DNA of 64,000 nt from Streptomyces griseoruber (lineage in GTDB: Bacteria; Actinomycetota; Actinomycetes; Streptomycetales; Streptomycetaceae), in contig NZ_KQ948763.1 of NCBI RefSeq assembly GCF_001514205.1, positions 124,001-188,000 on the forward strand. The letters run 5' to 3'. The notes beneath the pieces were generated by a model, which was not told where the DNA came from, ran no database searches, and saw only the letters and a list, made by a program, of their open reading frames with translations. The position numbers and the translations under genes were made by a program. Shown in pieces: positions 1-8,455 of the stretch. How positions within the stretch are numbered: position 1 is the first letter of the stretch; the number at the start of each line of letters is the position of its first letter.

Positions 1-382
1 CCTCGTCGATCGCGAAGCCGCGGTCGTCGGACGCGGAGAGACAGGGGGCGTGACCGACCGCGCAGTCGACGTCGGCGACGGCGCCGCACGAGCGGCACAC
101 GAGGTGGTGGTGGTTGTCACCGACGCGCCCCTCGAACCGCGCGGGGCTGCCGGGCGGTTCGATACGGCGGACGAGTCCGGCCGCGGTCAGCGCGTGCAGC
201 GCCTCGTACACGGCCTGGACGGAGATGTGGCCGACGCGGTCGCGCACTCCGGACGCGATCGTCTCGACATCGAGGTGGTCACCGCTGCGAACGGTCTCCA
301 GCAGCGCGACGCGGGCGGCCGTCACCCGCAGGCCGGCACCGCGCAGCTCATCGGCGACGGTTCGGGGCTGGGGCGTGGTCAT
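1..382 (-). CDS. Fur-family transcriptional repressor (3' end cut by window edge)
   Basis: Metal- or peroxide-responsive repressor of the Fur family, probably the FurA/CatR type. The first 127 codons are visible. The N-terminal part has the winged-helix fold pattern (VTAARVALLETV, then TVYEALHAL-like helix ISVQAVYEALHALTAAGLV). The dimerisation part begins with DNHHHLVCRSCG, giving the HHH regulatory metal ligands and the first CxxC zinc pair (CRSC). The start is the ATG at 380-382. The C-terminal CxxC is not in the window. A short dyad GAATAGTTC (408-416) upstream is a possible autoregulatory site. FurA and CatR genes normally sit beside a catalase gene; if one exists here it lies left of the window. 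The family is certain; the subtype is a guess. Confidence 0.9.
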   Translation of the reverse strand, partial: MTTPQPRTVADELRGAGLRVTAARVALLETVRSGDHLDVETIASGVRDRVGHISVQAVYEALHALTAAGLVRRIEPPGSPARFEGRVGDNHHHLVCRSCGAVADVDCAVGHAPCLSASDDRGFAIDE

Positions 383-590
383 GCGAACAACCTACCCGGC
401 TAAACACGAATAGTTCAAGAAAACGACGGCAACAAGTTTGGTGTGTCGTGTCGGAGCTGGTTCGTCCCGCTATGGTGGCGTACGGAGGGACCGGGAGAGG
501 GTGCTCCCGGGCCGGACGGGGCCGGTGGGTCCGGTGGGGCCCGTGCCAGAATGGGCGTCCCGTCGTCACCGCCGATCACCGAGGTGCCCC

Positions 591-1241
591 GTGACCAAGC
601 CCGTGGCCCGCGAGCCGCAGCGCCGAAATTCGCGGTCCAACCGGGCGCGCATCCTCGCCACGGCCCGCCGGGAGCTCGGCCGGAACCCCGACGTCACCCT
701 GGAGGAGCTGGCGCGCGCCTCCGGTGTCGTACGGCGCACCCTCTTCGGGCACTTCCCCGGGCGGGCCGCGCTGCTGGAGGCGCTCGCGGAGGAGGCGTCC
801 GAGACGCTGCGCGGGGTGCTGGAGATCGCCCGGCGGCCGGAGGAGCCGGCCGAGCGGGCGCTCGCGCACTTCGTGCGCTGCATCTGGCCCGTCGGCGACC
901 GTTACCGGCTGCTGCTCGCGCTCGCCCGGCGCGATCTGGGCATGGAGCGTGTCGCCGAGATCCTGGCGCCCGCCCGTGACGAGGTCACGTCCATCCTGGA
1001 GCGCGGCCGGCGCGACGGGGTCTTCCCCACCCCGCTGCCGCCCGCCGTGCTGAGCGCGGCGCTGGAGGCCATGCACCTCGCCCTGCTGGAGCAGGTCAAC
1101 ACCGGCGCGCTGGAGGACGACGGCACCCGGACCGCCGTCGTCACGCTCATCGCGGCCGGGGTGCCGGCGGAGCGGGCGGGCGCGGTGGTCGAGGGGGTCG
1201 CGCCCGAGGTGACGGCCGTGGAGCCCGACGACGTGGGGTAG
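591..1241 (+). CDS. TetR-family transcriptional regulator
   Basis: Predicted repressor of 216 residues. The N-terminal helix-turn-helix reads LEELARASGVVRRTLFGHF, the TetR recognition-helix signature, preceded by a basic arm (RRNSRSNRARIL). The C-terminal ligand domain is all-helical and not assignable to a ligand. I chose GTG 591 because the open frame upstream to 438 is low-complexity and unlike the family. The gene is followed by a strong terminator and then by a DHA2-type efflux gene on the same strand whose promoter carries duplicated dyads, so the exporter is the probable target. That link is inferred from position only. Confidence 0.88.
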   Translation: MTKPVAREPQRRNSRSNRARILATARRELGRNPDVTLEELARASGVVRRTLFGHFPGRAALLEALAEEASETLRGVLEIARRPEEPAERALAHFVRCIWPVGDRYRLLLALARRDLGMERVAEILAPARDEVTSILERGRRDGVFPTPLPPAVLSAALEAMHLALLEQVNTGALEDDGTRTAVVTLIAAGVPAERAGAVVEGVAPEVTAVEPDDVG

Positions 1242-1261
1242 CGGCGCGCGTGAGCCGTGCG

Positions 1262-1290
1262 GAAGGGGGCCCTCCCTGAGGGCCCCCTTC
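1262..1290 (+). terminator. Rho-independent terminator after the tetR gene
   Basis: Perfect 11-bp stem: GAAGGGGGCCC at 1262-1272 pairs with GGGCCCCCTTC at 1280-1290 around a 7-nt loop. There is no long U-run, which is usual in Streptomyces. It separates tetR from the exporter promoter. Confidence 0.8.
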
Positions 1291-1315
1291 GGCGTTTCCG
1301 TGCCCGGCCCGCTAT

Positions 1316-1360
1316 TTGCACGCCAGTGAGCAATCAATTAGTCTGCACATCAGTGGGCAA
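1316..1360 (+). promoter_or_regulatory. Promoter with two repeated operator-like dyads before the efflux gene
   Basis: A -35 TTGCAC (1316-1321) and a -10 TAGTCT (1339-1344) are 17 nt apart. Two related sequences overlap them: TTGCACGCCAGTGAGCAA (1316-1333) and TGCACATCAGTGGGCAA (1344-1360). Both follow the pattern TGCAC-N2-CAGTG-N-GCAA with dyad ends. They cover the promoter and so look like repressor sites, most likely for the TetR protein next door. AGGAG (1377-1381) is the ribosome binding site of the gene at 1388. Confidence 0.6.
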
Positions 1361-1387
1361 TTATCTCGTCGCCGCTAGGAGTCCCCG

Positions 1388-3001
1388 ATGCCTTTGCTTG
1401 CCGGTACACCCGTGGAGAAGATGGCCGGGCCGTACGCACGGCGCTGGTGGGCGCTTCTCGTGCTCTGCCTGAGCCTGCTGATCGTCGTCATGGCGAACAC
1501 GTCGCTGATCGTGGCCGCGCCCGACATGACGAAGGACCTGGACCTCTCCAGCAGCGACCTCCAGTGGGTCATCGACGGCTACACCGTCCCGTACGCGGCG
1601 CTGATGCTGGTGCTGGGTTCGATCGGTGACAAGTACAGCCGCCGCGGCGCCCTGATCCTGGGCCTGCTGGTCTTCGCGGGCGGCTCGGTGATGGGCAGCC
1701 TGGTCGACGAGACCGCCCTGGTCATCACAGCCCGCGCGATCATGGGCGTCGGTGCCGCGGTGGTCATGCCGGCCACGCTGTCGCTGCTGGTCGCGACGTT
1801 CCCCAAGCGGGAGCGGGCCCGGGCCATCACCGCCTGGACCGCCACCTCCGGCCTCGCCATCGCCGTCGGCCCGCTGGTCGCCGGCTGGCTGCTCCAGGAC
1901 CACGCCTGGGGCTCCACCTTCCTGATCAACGTCCCCATCGCGGTCGTCGCCGTCCTCGGCGCCCTCACCCTGGTCCCGCCGTCGAAGGCGGCCGGCACGG
2001 GCCGGATCGACTACGTCGGCGGACTGCTGTCGATCGTCTCCGTCGGCTCCCTGGTGTACGCCACCATCGAGGGCCCGCACTTCGGCTGGGGCGCCGGCCC
2101 GGTCACCGCGGCCGTGGTCGCCGGTGTCGGCCTGCTGGCCTTCGTCGCCTGGGAGCTGCGCCACCCGCACCCCATGCTGGATGTGCGCCGGTTCACCGGG
2201 CGGGCGTTCAGCGGGTCGATGCTCGCGGTGCTGTTCTTCTTCTTCGGCACCTTCGGCTCGATCTACTACTCCACCCAGTTCCTGCAGTTCGTCCTCGGCT
2301 ACGACGCGCTGGAGACCGGGGTCCGGCTGCTGCCGCTGGCCGGCGCGGTGTTCGCCGGCGCGGCGGTCACCGGGCGGCTGACCCCGAAGCTGGGCGTGAA
2401 GGCCATGGTGGTGGCCGGTATGACCATCGGCAGCGCGGGTGTCTTCCTGCTCACCCGCATCGGGAGCGGCTCCGGCTACACCGACTTCCTGCCCTCGCTG
2501 CTGCTGCTCGGTTTCGCGATCGGCCTGAGCGTCTCCCCGGCCACCGACACGATCATGGGCTCCTTCCCGGAGTCGGAGCTGGGCGTCGGCGGCGGTGCCA
2601 ACGACACCGCGCTGGAACTCGGCGGCTCCCTCGGTATCGCCGTGCTCGGTTCGCTGCTGGGCACCGCCTACCGCGACAAGCTGACCGACCTGGTCGGCGG
2701 TCACCTCACGGCCGCCGCGCTGGACACGGCGAAGGACTCGGTGGGCGGTGGCATCGCGGTCGCCGAGCAGATCGCGAAGAACCCGGCCGGCGGTCCCCGG
2801 CAGGCCCAGGCCCTGCTCGACGCGGTGCACGAGGCCTTCGCCCACAGCGTCGCCCAGACCAGCCTCATCGGCGGGATCATCATGGCCGCCGGCACGGTGA
2901 TCGTCCTCGCGGTCCTCCCCGGCCGCAGGGCCTTCCTGGACGGGCGCGGTGAGGAACCGACGCGGGCCGAGCGGCCGAAGGACTTGGCGGGCGCCAAGTA
3001 G
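1388..3001 (+). CDS. MFS drug efflux transporter, DHA2 (EmrB/QacA-type)
   Basis: Proton-driven multidrug exporter of 537 residues in the inner membrane, the usual length for 14-helix DHA2 transporters. Hydrophobic segments run from residue 20 (LLVLCLSLLIVVMANTSLIV) to the end. Motif A is GSIGDKYSRRGAL in the loop between helices 2 and 3. The start of helix 1 reads ...LIVAAPDM with the D-x-L-Q-W-V-I-D-G-Y segment characteristic of the family. AGGAG lies 7 nt before the ATG. The substrate is unknown. Control by the upstream TetR is likely. Confidence 0.9.
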   Translation: MPLLAGTPVEKMAGPYARRWWALLVLCLSLLIVVMANTSLIVAAPDMTKDLDLSSSDLQWVIDGYTVPYAALMLVLGSIGDKYSRRGALILGLLVFAGGSVMGSLVDETALVITARAIMGVGAAVVMPATLSLLVATFPKRERARAITAWTATSGLAIAVGPLVAGWLLQDHAWGSTFLINVPIAVVAVLGALTLVPPSKAAGTGRIDYVGGLLSIVSVGSLVYATIEGPHFGWGAGPVTAAVVAGVGLLAFVAWELRHPHPMLDVRRFTGRAFSGSMLAVLFFFFGTFGSIYYSTQFLQFVLGYDALETGVRLLPLAGAVFAGAAVTGRLTPKLGVKAMVVAGMTIGSAGVFLLTRIGSGSGYTDFLPSLLLLGFAIGLSVSPATDTIMGSFPESELGVGGGANDTALELGGSLGIAVLGSLLGTAYRDKLTDLVGGHLTAAALDTAKDSVGGGIAVAEQIAKNPAGGPRQAQALLDAVHEAFAHSVAQTSLIGGIIMAAGTVIVLAVLPGRRAFLDGRGEEPTRAERPKDLAGAK

Positions 3002-3023
3002 GCGAGAGCGCCGGGAGGTCTTT

Positions 3024-3055
3024 GAGGGGGCCGGGCCAAACCGCCCGGCCCCCTC
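3024..3055 (+). terminator. Terminator hairpin after the efflux gene
   Basis: A 13-bp perfect stem, GAGGGGGCCGGGC (3024-3036) with GCCCGGCCCCCTC (3043-3055), loop of 6. It lies 23 bp after the stop codon of the exporter. Confidence 0.8.
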
Positions 3056-3189
3056 CGCGCACCCACCCCCGCGGCGGCCGGGTCCGACCCTGCCTCCGGA
3101 CCGGGCCCTCTCCGCGTGCCGGCGCCTCGTGACCTGGGCGCGGCCCGGCCCGGGGACCGGACCTCAGCCGGAAGCACCGACGGTCTCCG

Positions 3190-3645
3190 CGCGGGGCTCC
3201 CCGTGCTCACCGGTGGTCCCGGTCTCTCCGTGGGAGCCGACTGTGTCTGCCCTGGTCTCTCCGTGGGGGCGGGTGGTCTTTGTCCCGGTCTTTCCGTGGG
3301 GCGGGCGGTCTCTGTGTGGGTTTCGCTGCGGGGGCCGGCTGTGTCTGCCCTGGTCTCTCCGCGGGGGCCGGTGGTCTTTGTCCCGGTCTTTCCGTGGGGC
3401 GGGCGGTCTCTGTCCCGGTCTCGCCGCAGGAGCCGACCGTCTCTGCCTCGGTCTCCCCGTGGTCACCGGCGGTCTTTGCCCCGGTCTCCCTGCGAGAGCC
3501 GGCGGTCTCTGCCCCGGTCTCCCTGCGAGAGCCGGCGGTCTCTGCCCCGGTCTCCTAGGTGGAGCCGACTGTCGTGGCCCCGGTTTCCCTGTCGAAGCCG
3601 ACCGTCGCGTTCCCGGTCTCCCCGCCGGAGCCGACCGTCGTGGTC
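3190..3645. repeat. Degenerate tandem repeat, about 33-bp unit, running past the marR stop codon
   Basis: The stretch is built from variants of a 33-bp unit. Read on the minus strand it encodes an 11-residue motif of the form (R/G)ETGAxTVGSx. Two near-identical units lie at about 3490-3555, and degraded units extend leftward. A segment beginning CTGTGTCTGCCCTGGTCTCT at 3241 recurs at 3339, so there is also a roughly 98-bp duplication. The array covers the 3' end of the MarR gene and about 360 bp beyond it. The remaining gene-free DNA (3056-3190) shows nothing recognisable. Confidence 0.75.
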
Positions 3646-4187
3646 CCGGCCGGGCTCGCGGTGCCGCCGGGTGTTCCGGCCGTGTCGCCTGCCGCAGTCT
3701 CGCCGCCCGGCCCCGGCACCAGCCCGCTCATCGCCGCGCACTGTTCGGGGCCCATGACCTGGGCCAGTGCCGCGGTGACCGTCTCGGCGAGGGCGGTGGA
3801 GGCCTCGCGCAGGAGGGTGCGGGCCTTGTCGGTGAGGGCGATCTCGACGCCCCGCTTGTCGCCGCAGACGGAGCGGCGGGTGACCAGCCCGGTGTGCTGG
3901 AGGCAGGCGACCTGGTAGGTCAGCCGGGTCTTGGGGCGGCCCAGCAGCTCGGCGACCCGCGTCATGCGCAGGCCCTCCTCGGGGTGCTCCGCGAGCAGGC
4001 ACAGGATCAGGAACTCGTCGTGCGAGACGTCCAGCCGCTCCTTCACCACCGCCCGCAGCCGCTGCTCCACGGCGCCCGTCGCGGCGAGCAGCACCATCCA
4101 GGCGCGCAGCTCGGGCGGCAGCAGCCCGGCGCCCCGGGCGGACGGGCAGGGGGGCAGGTCGGGGGTGTGCTCCTCGGAGTCGGCCAT
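3555..4187 (-). CDS. MarR-family regulator with repetitive C-terminal tail
   Basis: A 210-residue MarR-type winged-helix regulator. Residues about 25-155 are the MarR domain: LRAVVKERLDVSHDEFLILC leads into the HTH segment LRMTRVAELLGRPKTRLTYQ and the wing LVTRRSVCGDKRGVEIALT. The last 50 or so residues are low complexity, made of 11-residue repeats such as GETGNATVGF and RETGATTVGS, ending at a TAG that falls inside the DNA repeat array. Most MarR proteins end near residue 150-165, so the tail is an addition. The start is ATG 4187; longer upstream frames cross the operator region. It is divergent from a YceI gene, with three dyads between them, so autoregulation and control of yceI are likely. 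Confidence 0.85.
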   Translation of the reverse strand: MADSEEHTPDLPPCPSARGAGLLPPELRAWMVLLAATGAVEQRLRAVVKERLDVSHDEFLILCLLAEHPEEGLRMTRVAELLGRPKTRLTYQVACLQHTGLVTRRSVCGDKRGVEIALTDKARTLLREASTALAETVTAALAQVMGPEQCAAMSGLVPGPGGETAAGDTAGTPGGTASPAGTTTVGSGGETGNATVGFDRETGATTVGST

Positions 4188-4205
4188 GAATCGAGTGTAA
4201 CCGTG

Positions 4206-4276
4206 GTCCAATTTTGGACGACGAGGGTTGTCCAGTTTTGGATAATCGGCTAGCGTCGAGTCATCCAAATTTGAAT
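4206..4276. promoter_or_regulatory. Three operator-like dyads between marR and yceI
   Basis: Three copies of one palindrome: GTCCAATTTTGGAC (4206-4219), GTCCAGTTTTGGAT (4230-4243) and ATCCAAATTTGAAT (4263-4276). The consensus is RTCCAAwTTTGGAY. They fill the divergent promoter region, the expected arrangement for sites of the neighbouring MarR protein. Confidence 0.75.
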
Positions 4277-4299
4277 CATCACCTGGACAGGAAACGACC

Positions 4300-4818
4300 A
4301 TGACCGTCGCCGTGGAAACCGGACTGTGGCAGCTCGACACCAGCGCTTCCGCCGTCGCCCTGAAGCACAAGACGATGTGGGGCCTGGTGACCGTCAAGGG
4401 CACGTTCGGGGCCGTGCGCGGCGGGGGAGAGGTGGCCGCCGACGGCTCCGCCACCGGCACCCTCGCCCTCGACGTGGCCTCGCTCGACACCAAGAACGCC
4501 AAGCGCGACGAGCACCTGCGCGGCGCCGACTTCTTCGACGCCGCGAACCACCCCGAGATCACCTACGCCGTGCGGTCCGCCGCACTCCGCGGTGCCGACT
4601 CGGTCCAGGTCTCCGGCCAGCTCACCGTGCGCGGCATCAGCCGCCCGCACTCCTTCACCGCGAAGCTGACCGGCGCGAGCGCCGACGCCCTCACCCTGGA
4701 CGCCGAATTCACCGTCGACCGCGCCGAGTTCGGCCTGGGCTGGAACCAGCTCGGCATGATCCGCGGCCTGACCACGGTCACCGGCACGCTCCGCTTCACC
4801 CGTGCGACGACCGCCTGA
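4300..4818 (+). CDS. YceI-family protein
   Basis: A lipocalin-like beta-barrel protein of 172 residues. YceI proteins bind polyprenoid lipids. The sequence opens with the family pattern (GLWQLDTSASAVALKHKTMW), followed by VKGTFGAVRGGGEV, the core ASLDTKNAKRDEHLRGADFF with NHPEITY, and a C-terminal FTVDRAEFGLGWNQLGMI. No signal peptide is present, so the product should be cytoplasmic. AGGAAA precedes the ATG. In Streptomyces yceI genes are often paired with MarR regulators that sense small molecules. The true ligand is unknown. Confidence 0.9.
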   Translation: MTVAVETGLWQLDTSASAVALKHKTMWGLVTVKGTFGAVRGGGEVAADGSATGTLALDVASLDTKNAKRDEHLRGADFFDAANHPEITYAVRSAALRGADSVQVSGQLTVRGISRPHSFTAKLTGASADALTLDAEFTVDRAEFGLGWNQLGMIRGLTTVTGTLRFTRATTA

Positions 4819-4830
4819 CCGGCCGGCACC

Positions 4831-6576
4831 TCATCGTCGTACGGCGGGAGTGCGCAGCGCGGAACCCACGTCCGCGCTCGACAGCGTCTGCGGATCCGCC
4901 GTGAAGGCCCGCAGTCGGATCCGCACGCTCGGCCGGGGGAGGCGGAACGTCCCCCCGGGCGGCCGGAGGGCGTAGCGGGCCGTGCTGTGGGCGGGCAGCG
5001 TGCGCGGCCCCGCGGCCACGATCCAGTACGGGTCCATGCCCTGGCCCGTGGTGAGGGTGAAGTGCGGACTCAGCGCGCTGTCCCCGGTGTTGGTCACCCG
5101 CACGGTCATCAGCGTCACCGCGGTCGCCGAGCGATGCCGGACCGCCGTCACCCGCACCCGCAGCGGAGGCGTCCCGGTGGCCGCCGCCGTCGCGCCCGCC
5201 AGGGCGGGCAGCAGCAGCAGGACGGCCGCGGCGACCCGCGCCGGACGCCGCCCGGGACCCGCCAGCGGCCGGGGCCGCGGCTGCCACGCGCCGGCGAACT
5301 CCGGCAGCGGCGCGGTGACCACCGACGCCAGCCACAGCGGCGTCATCATCAGGTAGTAGCCGTCCTGGGAGCGCGTGGCCAGGAAGAACGCGCACCACGG
5401 CAGCACGGTCGCGGCCGGCCCCAGCCGCCGCACGAACAGCACGAACACCGCCAGCAGCCCCGCCGCCAGCAGCAGGCTCGCGTGCCCGTACCAGTCGAGC
5501 CGGTCACTGCCGTCCGTGAGGTACAGCGAGATGCCGATCAGCCCCTGGCCGTGCAGCACCGCGCCCTGCGTCAGCGGCAGCGCGATTCCCTTCAGCCAGG
5601 CCGCCGGCTGCTGCGCCAGGAAGTACGTGTTGATCAGCAGCCATACGGTGACGGCGACCCCGGCGATCCGCAGCAGCACGCCCGCCGCCGCGCGCGGGCC
5701 CAGCTCACCGCGGCGCACCGCGTAGATCCCGGCCAGCAGGAACGGCACCACGAACCACGACAGCTGCTGGGCGGCGCAGGCCGCGCCGAGGCACGCGGCC
5801 CGTGCCACGCCCGCCCGGCCGAGCAGCCCGCCGCGCCCCGTCCGCGGCCAGCGCACCACCGCCGGCAGCAACAGCGCCAGCGCGAGGATCGCCGGATAGC
5901 CCTGCCGCCCGTACATCGGCAGGAACGAGAAGCCGAGGCACGCCATGGTCGCGGCCGGCCGCCACGGCGCGGGCAGCATCCGCCACAGCGCCACCGCGCC
6001 CACGAGCAGCGCGCCGGTCGCCATGGCCGTCGCCGGGGCGCCCCCGTGCCCGAGCCACAGCAGCGGCGCGGTGAGCAGCGGGGCGAGCGGGGGATAGCCG
6101 TACGTGAAGTCGTAGCCGCCGTACACGGTCGGGGTGAGGGCGACCGTGCCGTGGCCGAACAGCCAGGGCCAGGGCCGGCCGTAGACGGGCCGCCCGGCGG
6201 CGATCTCCCGGGCGGCCTGCGTGGTCAGGACCGCCTCGTCGCCGCCCTGGTGGTACACCGCCCAGGCGCACAGCACCAGGACCACGGCGGTGACCAGCAC
6301 CCCCAGGTCGACCCGGGCCAGCGAACGGGCCCGGCGCACGACGAGCGCGAGCACCCCGCACACCAGGATCGAGGCGTAGCAGACCGAGATGACGGCGGCC
6401 ACGACGACCTTGTGGCTCGCGGCCGTCGACCACACCGAGCGGGTGCCGATGAAGAGCGTGACGGCGGAGAGCAGGGTCAGCACGCGATGCCACTGCGCGG
6501 GGGGTTCCGGAAGGGCGGACACCGCCGACCGCGTCCGCCGACCGGGTGTCACCAGCGAGGTATCTGCCAAGTGCAC
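4831..6576 (-). CDS. Polytopic membrane protein, GT-C/DUF2029-like, with C-terminal beta domain
   Basis: A 581-residue membrane protein. About 11 hydrophobic segments span residues 30-455. Between the early segments lies an extracytoplasmic loop, QGGDEAVLTTQAAREIAAGR then GGYDFTYGYPPLAPLL, of the kind seen in polyprenol-phosphate-dependent GT-C mannosyltransferases (DUF2029/GT87 group), with an acidic pair near the first loop. Residues about 465-575 form a soluble domain with beta-rich composition (VTAVRHRSATAVTLMTVRVT) that should lie outside the cell. The sugar donor and acceptor are unknown. The start is GTG 6576 with no clear Shine-Dalgarno, so it may be a little downstream. The transferase role is inferred from topology and loop pattern. 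Confidence 0.65.
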   Translation of the reverse strand: MHLADTSLVTPGRRTRSAVSALPEPPAQWHRVLTLLSAVTLFIGTRSVWSTAASHKVVVAAVISVCYASILVCGVLALVVRRARSLARVDLGVLVTAVVLVLCAWAVYHQGGDEAVLTTQAAREIAAGRPVYGRPWPWLFGHGTVALTPTVYGGYDFTYGYPPLAPLLTAPLLWLGHGGAPATAMATGALLVGAVALWRMLPAPWRPAATMACLGFSFLPMYGRQGYPAILALALLLPAVVRWPRTGRGGLLGRAGVARAACLGAACAAQQLSWFVVPFLLAGIYAVRRGELGPRAAAGVLLRIAGVAVTVWLLINTYFLAQQPAAWLKGIALPLTQGAVLHGQGLIGISLYLTDGSDRLDWYGHASLLLAAGLLAVFVLFVRRLGPAATVLPWCAFFLATRSQDGYYLMMTPLWLASVVTAPLPEFAGAWQPRPRPLAGPGRRPARVAAAVLLLLPALAGATAAATGTPPLRVRVTAVRHRSATAVTLMTVRVTNTGDSALSPHFTLTTGQGMDPYWIVAAGPRTLPAHSTARYALRPPGGTFRLPRPSVRIRLRAFTADPQTLSSADVGSALRTPAVRR

Positions 6577-6768
6577 GGCACGTGAACGTAGTCGCGCTCG
6601 GTGAACGAGCTGTTCCTGGACGTGAAGATTCCGGTGTGTGGGGGGTAAGAAGCGCCCGTAGGACGCCCGAACCGGTCGCCGTCCGTGTCGCTGTTGGGCC
6701 GAACGGGTGACTTGGCGTAAGAATTGGCTGGTGCAGGCATTGAGTGCGAGTCAGTTCGGGGGGTGCCG

Positions 6769-7149
6769 GTGAACCGATACGACGTCACCGATGAGCAGTG
6801 GGAAGGGCTCGCCCAGGTCGTTCCCTTGCGGGGCCGGGACGCCTGGCCGTCGGCGGTGGACCATCGTTCGCTCCCCGACGACGTGACCGAGACCCGTCGG
6901 CGCTTCGTCGTGCTGCGGGTCAACATCTTCGCCGACGCCCGGGAGGTCGCCGAGACCCTGATGGCCGGCATCCCGGTCCTCCTCGACCTCACCAGCGCGG
7001 AGACCGACGTCGCCAAACGCGTCCTGGACTTCTCCACCGGAGTCGTCTTCGGCCTCGCCAGCGGCATGCACCGCGTCGACCGCAACGTCTTCCTCCTCAC
7101 CCCACCGGGCACCGAGGTGAGCGGAATCATGGAGGGCGCGGGGGTGTAG
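6769..7149 (+). CDS. sepF: SepF-like cell division protein paralogue
   Basis: A 126-residue SepF/DUF552 protein. In Gram-positive bacteria SepF tethers FtsZ to the membrane. Residues about 40-120 match the family core: RFVVLRVNIFADAREVAETL, then IPVLLDLTSAETDVAKRVLD and FSTGVVFGLASGMHRVDRNV, ending FLLTPPG. The N-terminal membrane helix and long linker of the main SepF are absent, as in the short SepF2/SepF3 paralogues of Streptomyces. I chose GTG 6769 (MNRYDVTDEQWEGL) because a G-run lies 5-10 nt upstream; a TTG at 6724 is an alternative without a binding site. Confidence 0.85.
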   Translation: MNRYDVTDEQWEGLAQVVPLRGRDAWPSAVDHRSLPDDVTETRRRFVVLRVNIFADAREVAETLMAGIPVLLDLTSAETDVAKRVLDFSTGVVFGLASGMHRVDRNVFLLTPPGTEVSGIMEGAGV

Positions 7150-7243
7150 CGGCCCGGGGCGTCAGCCGGGGATGTCGCTCGATCGTAGGAAGTCCGCCGG
7201 GCCGGAACGGTTCGCCCGGCGGGCGGAGTCCTACGGTCCGCAT

Positions 7244-8455
7244 ATGACCGCGCCACCCGCCCCGACGAGTTCAGCACCTTCCGACGGCTCGCCCGCCGCC
7301 GACGGTCCAGTCCGTCCCGACCGTGCGACCGCCCCCGGGCGGTTCCCGCGGCCCTGTGTGACCGAGCTGCGGCTGGCCGCGTTCGCGGGGCATCGGCGGG
7401 TGCGGCTTCCGCTGGGGGCGGTGACCGTGTTCGCGGGGGACAGCGGGAGCGGGAAGACCTCGGCGGTGCGGGCGTACGAGGCGCTGGCCCGGCTCGGCGG
7501 TGGGGCGCGGGTCGCCGACGTGTTCCCCGATCCGCTCTCCTGCGTCCCCGAGCGGGCCCGCCCCGACGCCCAGCGGCGCCGCGGCTTCCGGATCGGCTGC
7601 ACCGCCGACGGCCCCGAGGGCCCGGTCCGCCTCGATGTCGCCGTACAGGCCGAACCCGAGCTGCGGATCGTGGGGGAGCGGCTGAGCGCCGACGGACTGG
7701 TGCTGCTGGAGACCGCGCTGCGCGATCCGGGACGCCGTACGGTGCAGGCCGCCTGGCACACCGGCGGATCCGCACCCGTCACCCGCGCCCCGCTCCCCGA
7801 CGACCGCCTCGGCACCGCCCTGCTGCCGCTGCGCGTCGCCGGCAAGACCGACGGACAGCGGCAGGTGCTCGCCGCCGCCGAGCAGATGGTCGTCGCCCTG
7901 CGCTCGGTCTTCGTCTGCGACCCCCAGCCGGAGTGGATGGGCGCCCCCGTACCCCTCGGCTCCGGCCGGCTGCTCGGCGGCTGCGACAACCTCGCCGACG
8001 TGCTCGGGCGCACCCGCGAGGAGTGCGCCCGCCGCCACGGGCAACTGGTCGCCGCCCTCGACGCCGGCTGCGCCGGACAGGTCGTCGACCTGCGCGCCGA
8101 ACCCCTGCCCGACGGCACGGTCCGCGCGCTGCTCGACCGCGGCGACGGCACCGGCACGGAACTCGCCCGCCTCGGCTACGGCGAACTGCGCTACGTCGCC
8201 CTCGCCCTGGTCCTCCTCACCGGCCCCGGTGTCCTCGACCTGGACACGGCCGGCGAGGTGCCCTCCGCGATGCAGGCGCTCACCCTGCTCTGCGACAACC
8301 TCGACCGCGGCCTGGACCCACGGCAGCGCACCGGTCTGCTCCGGCTCGCCGTGCGGATGGCCGACCGCGGGCACATCCGCTGCGTCGGCACGGTCAGCGA
8401 CCCCTCCTGGGCGGCCCGGACCCACGGGGTCACGGTGGTACACCTGGGAACGTGA
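7244..8455 (+). CDS. AAA/SMC-type ATP-binding protein of unknown role
   Basis: A roughly 403-residue ATPase. The region LRLAAFAGHRRVRLPLGAVT followed by Walker A GDSGSGKTSAVRAYEAL (about residue 65) resembles the N-terminal lobe of OLD/RecF-type AAA proteins, where a short strand precedes the P-loop. A plausible Walker B is LALVLLTGPGVLDLD near residue 330. The extreme N-terminus is proline- and alanine-rich. ATG 7244 is my choice; ATG 7172 in the same frame is possible. The stop codon overlaps the MazG-like gene start (GTGA), so the two are translationally coupled. Substrate and process are not evident. Confidence 0.75.
   Translation: MTAPPAPTSSAPSDGSPAADGPVRPDRATAPGRFPRPCVTELRLAAFAGHRRVRLPLGAVTVFAGDSGSGKTSAVRAYEALARLGGGARVADVFPDPLSCVPERARPDAQRRRGFRIGCTADGPEGPVRLDVAVQAEPELRIVGERLSADGLVLLETALRDPGRRTVQAAWHTGGSAPVTRAPLPDDRLGTALLPLRVAGKTDGQRQVLAAAEQMVVALRSVFVCDPQPEWMGAPVPLGSGRLLGGCDNLADVLGRTREECARRHGQLVAALDAGCAGQVVDLRAEPLPDGTVRALLDRGDGTGTELARLGYGELRYVALALVLLTGPGVLDLDTAGEVPSAMQALTLLCDNLDRGLDPRQRTGLLRLAVRMADRGHIRCVGTVSDPSWAARTHGVTVVHLGT

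Noticed and set aside
438..590. Upstream extension of the TetR protein to an ATG-like start at 438
   Set aside because: The 51 extra residues are Gly/Pro/Arg-rich and unlike TetR N-termini; GTG 591 gives the normal start of the family.
3190..3645. The repeats near 3.4 kb as a CRISPR array
   Set aside because: Units are contiguous and degenerate, with no unique spacers; they keep an 11-codon reading pattern, so they are a tandem repeat.
4987..6585. A 532-codon plus-strand frame opposite the membrane protein
   Set aside because: Composition is dominated by Arg, Gln, Pro and His, the complement of hydrophobic codons; the minus strand encodes clear membrane helices.
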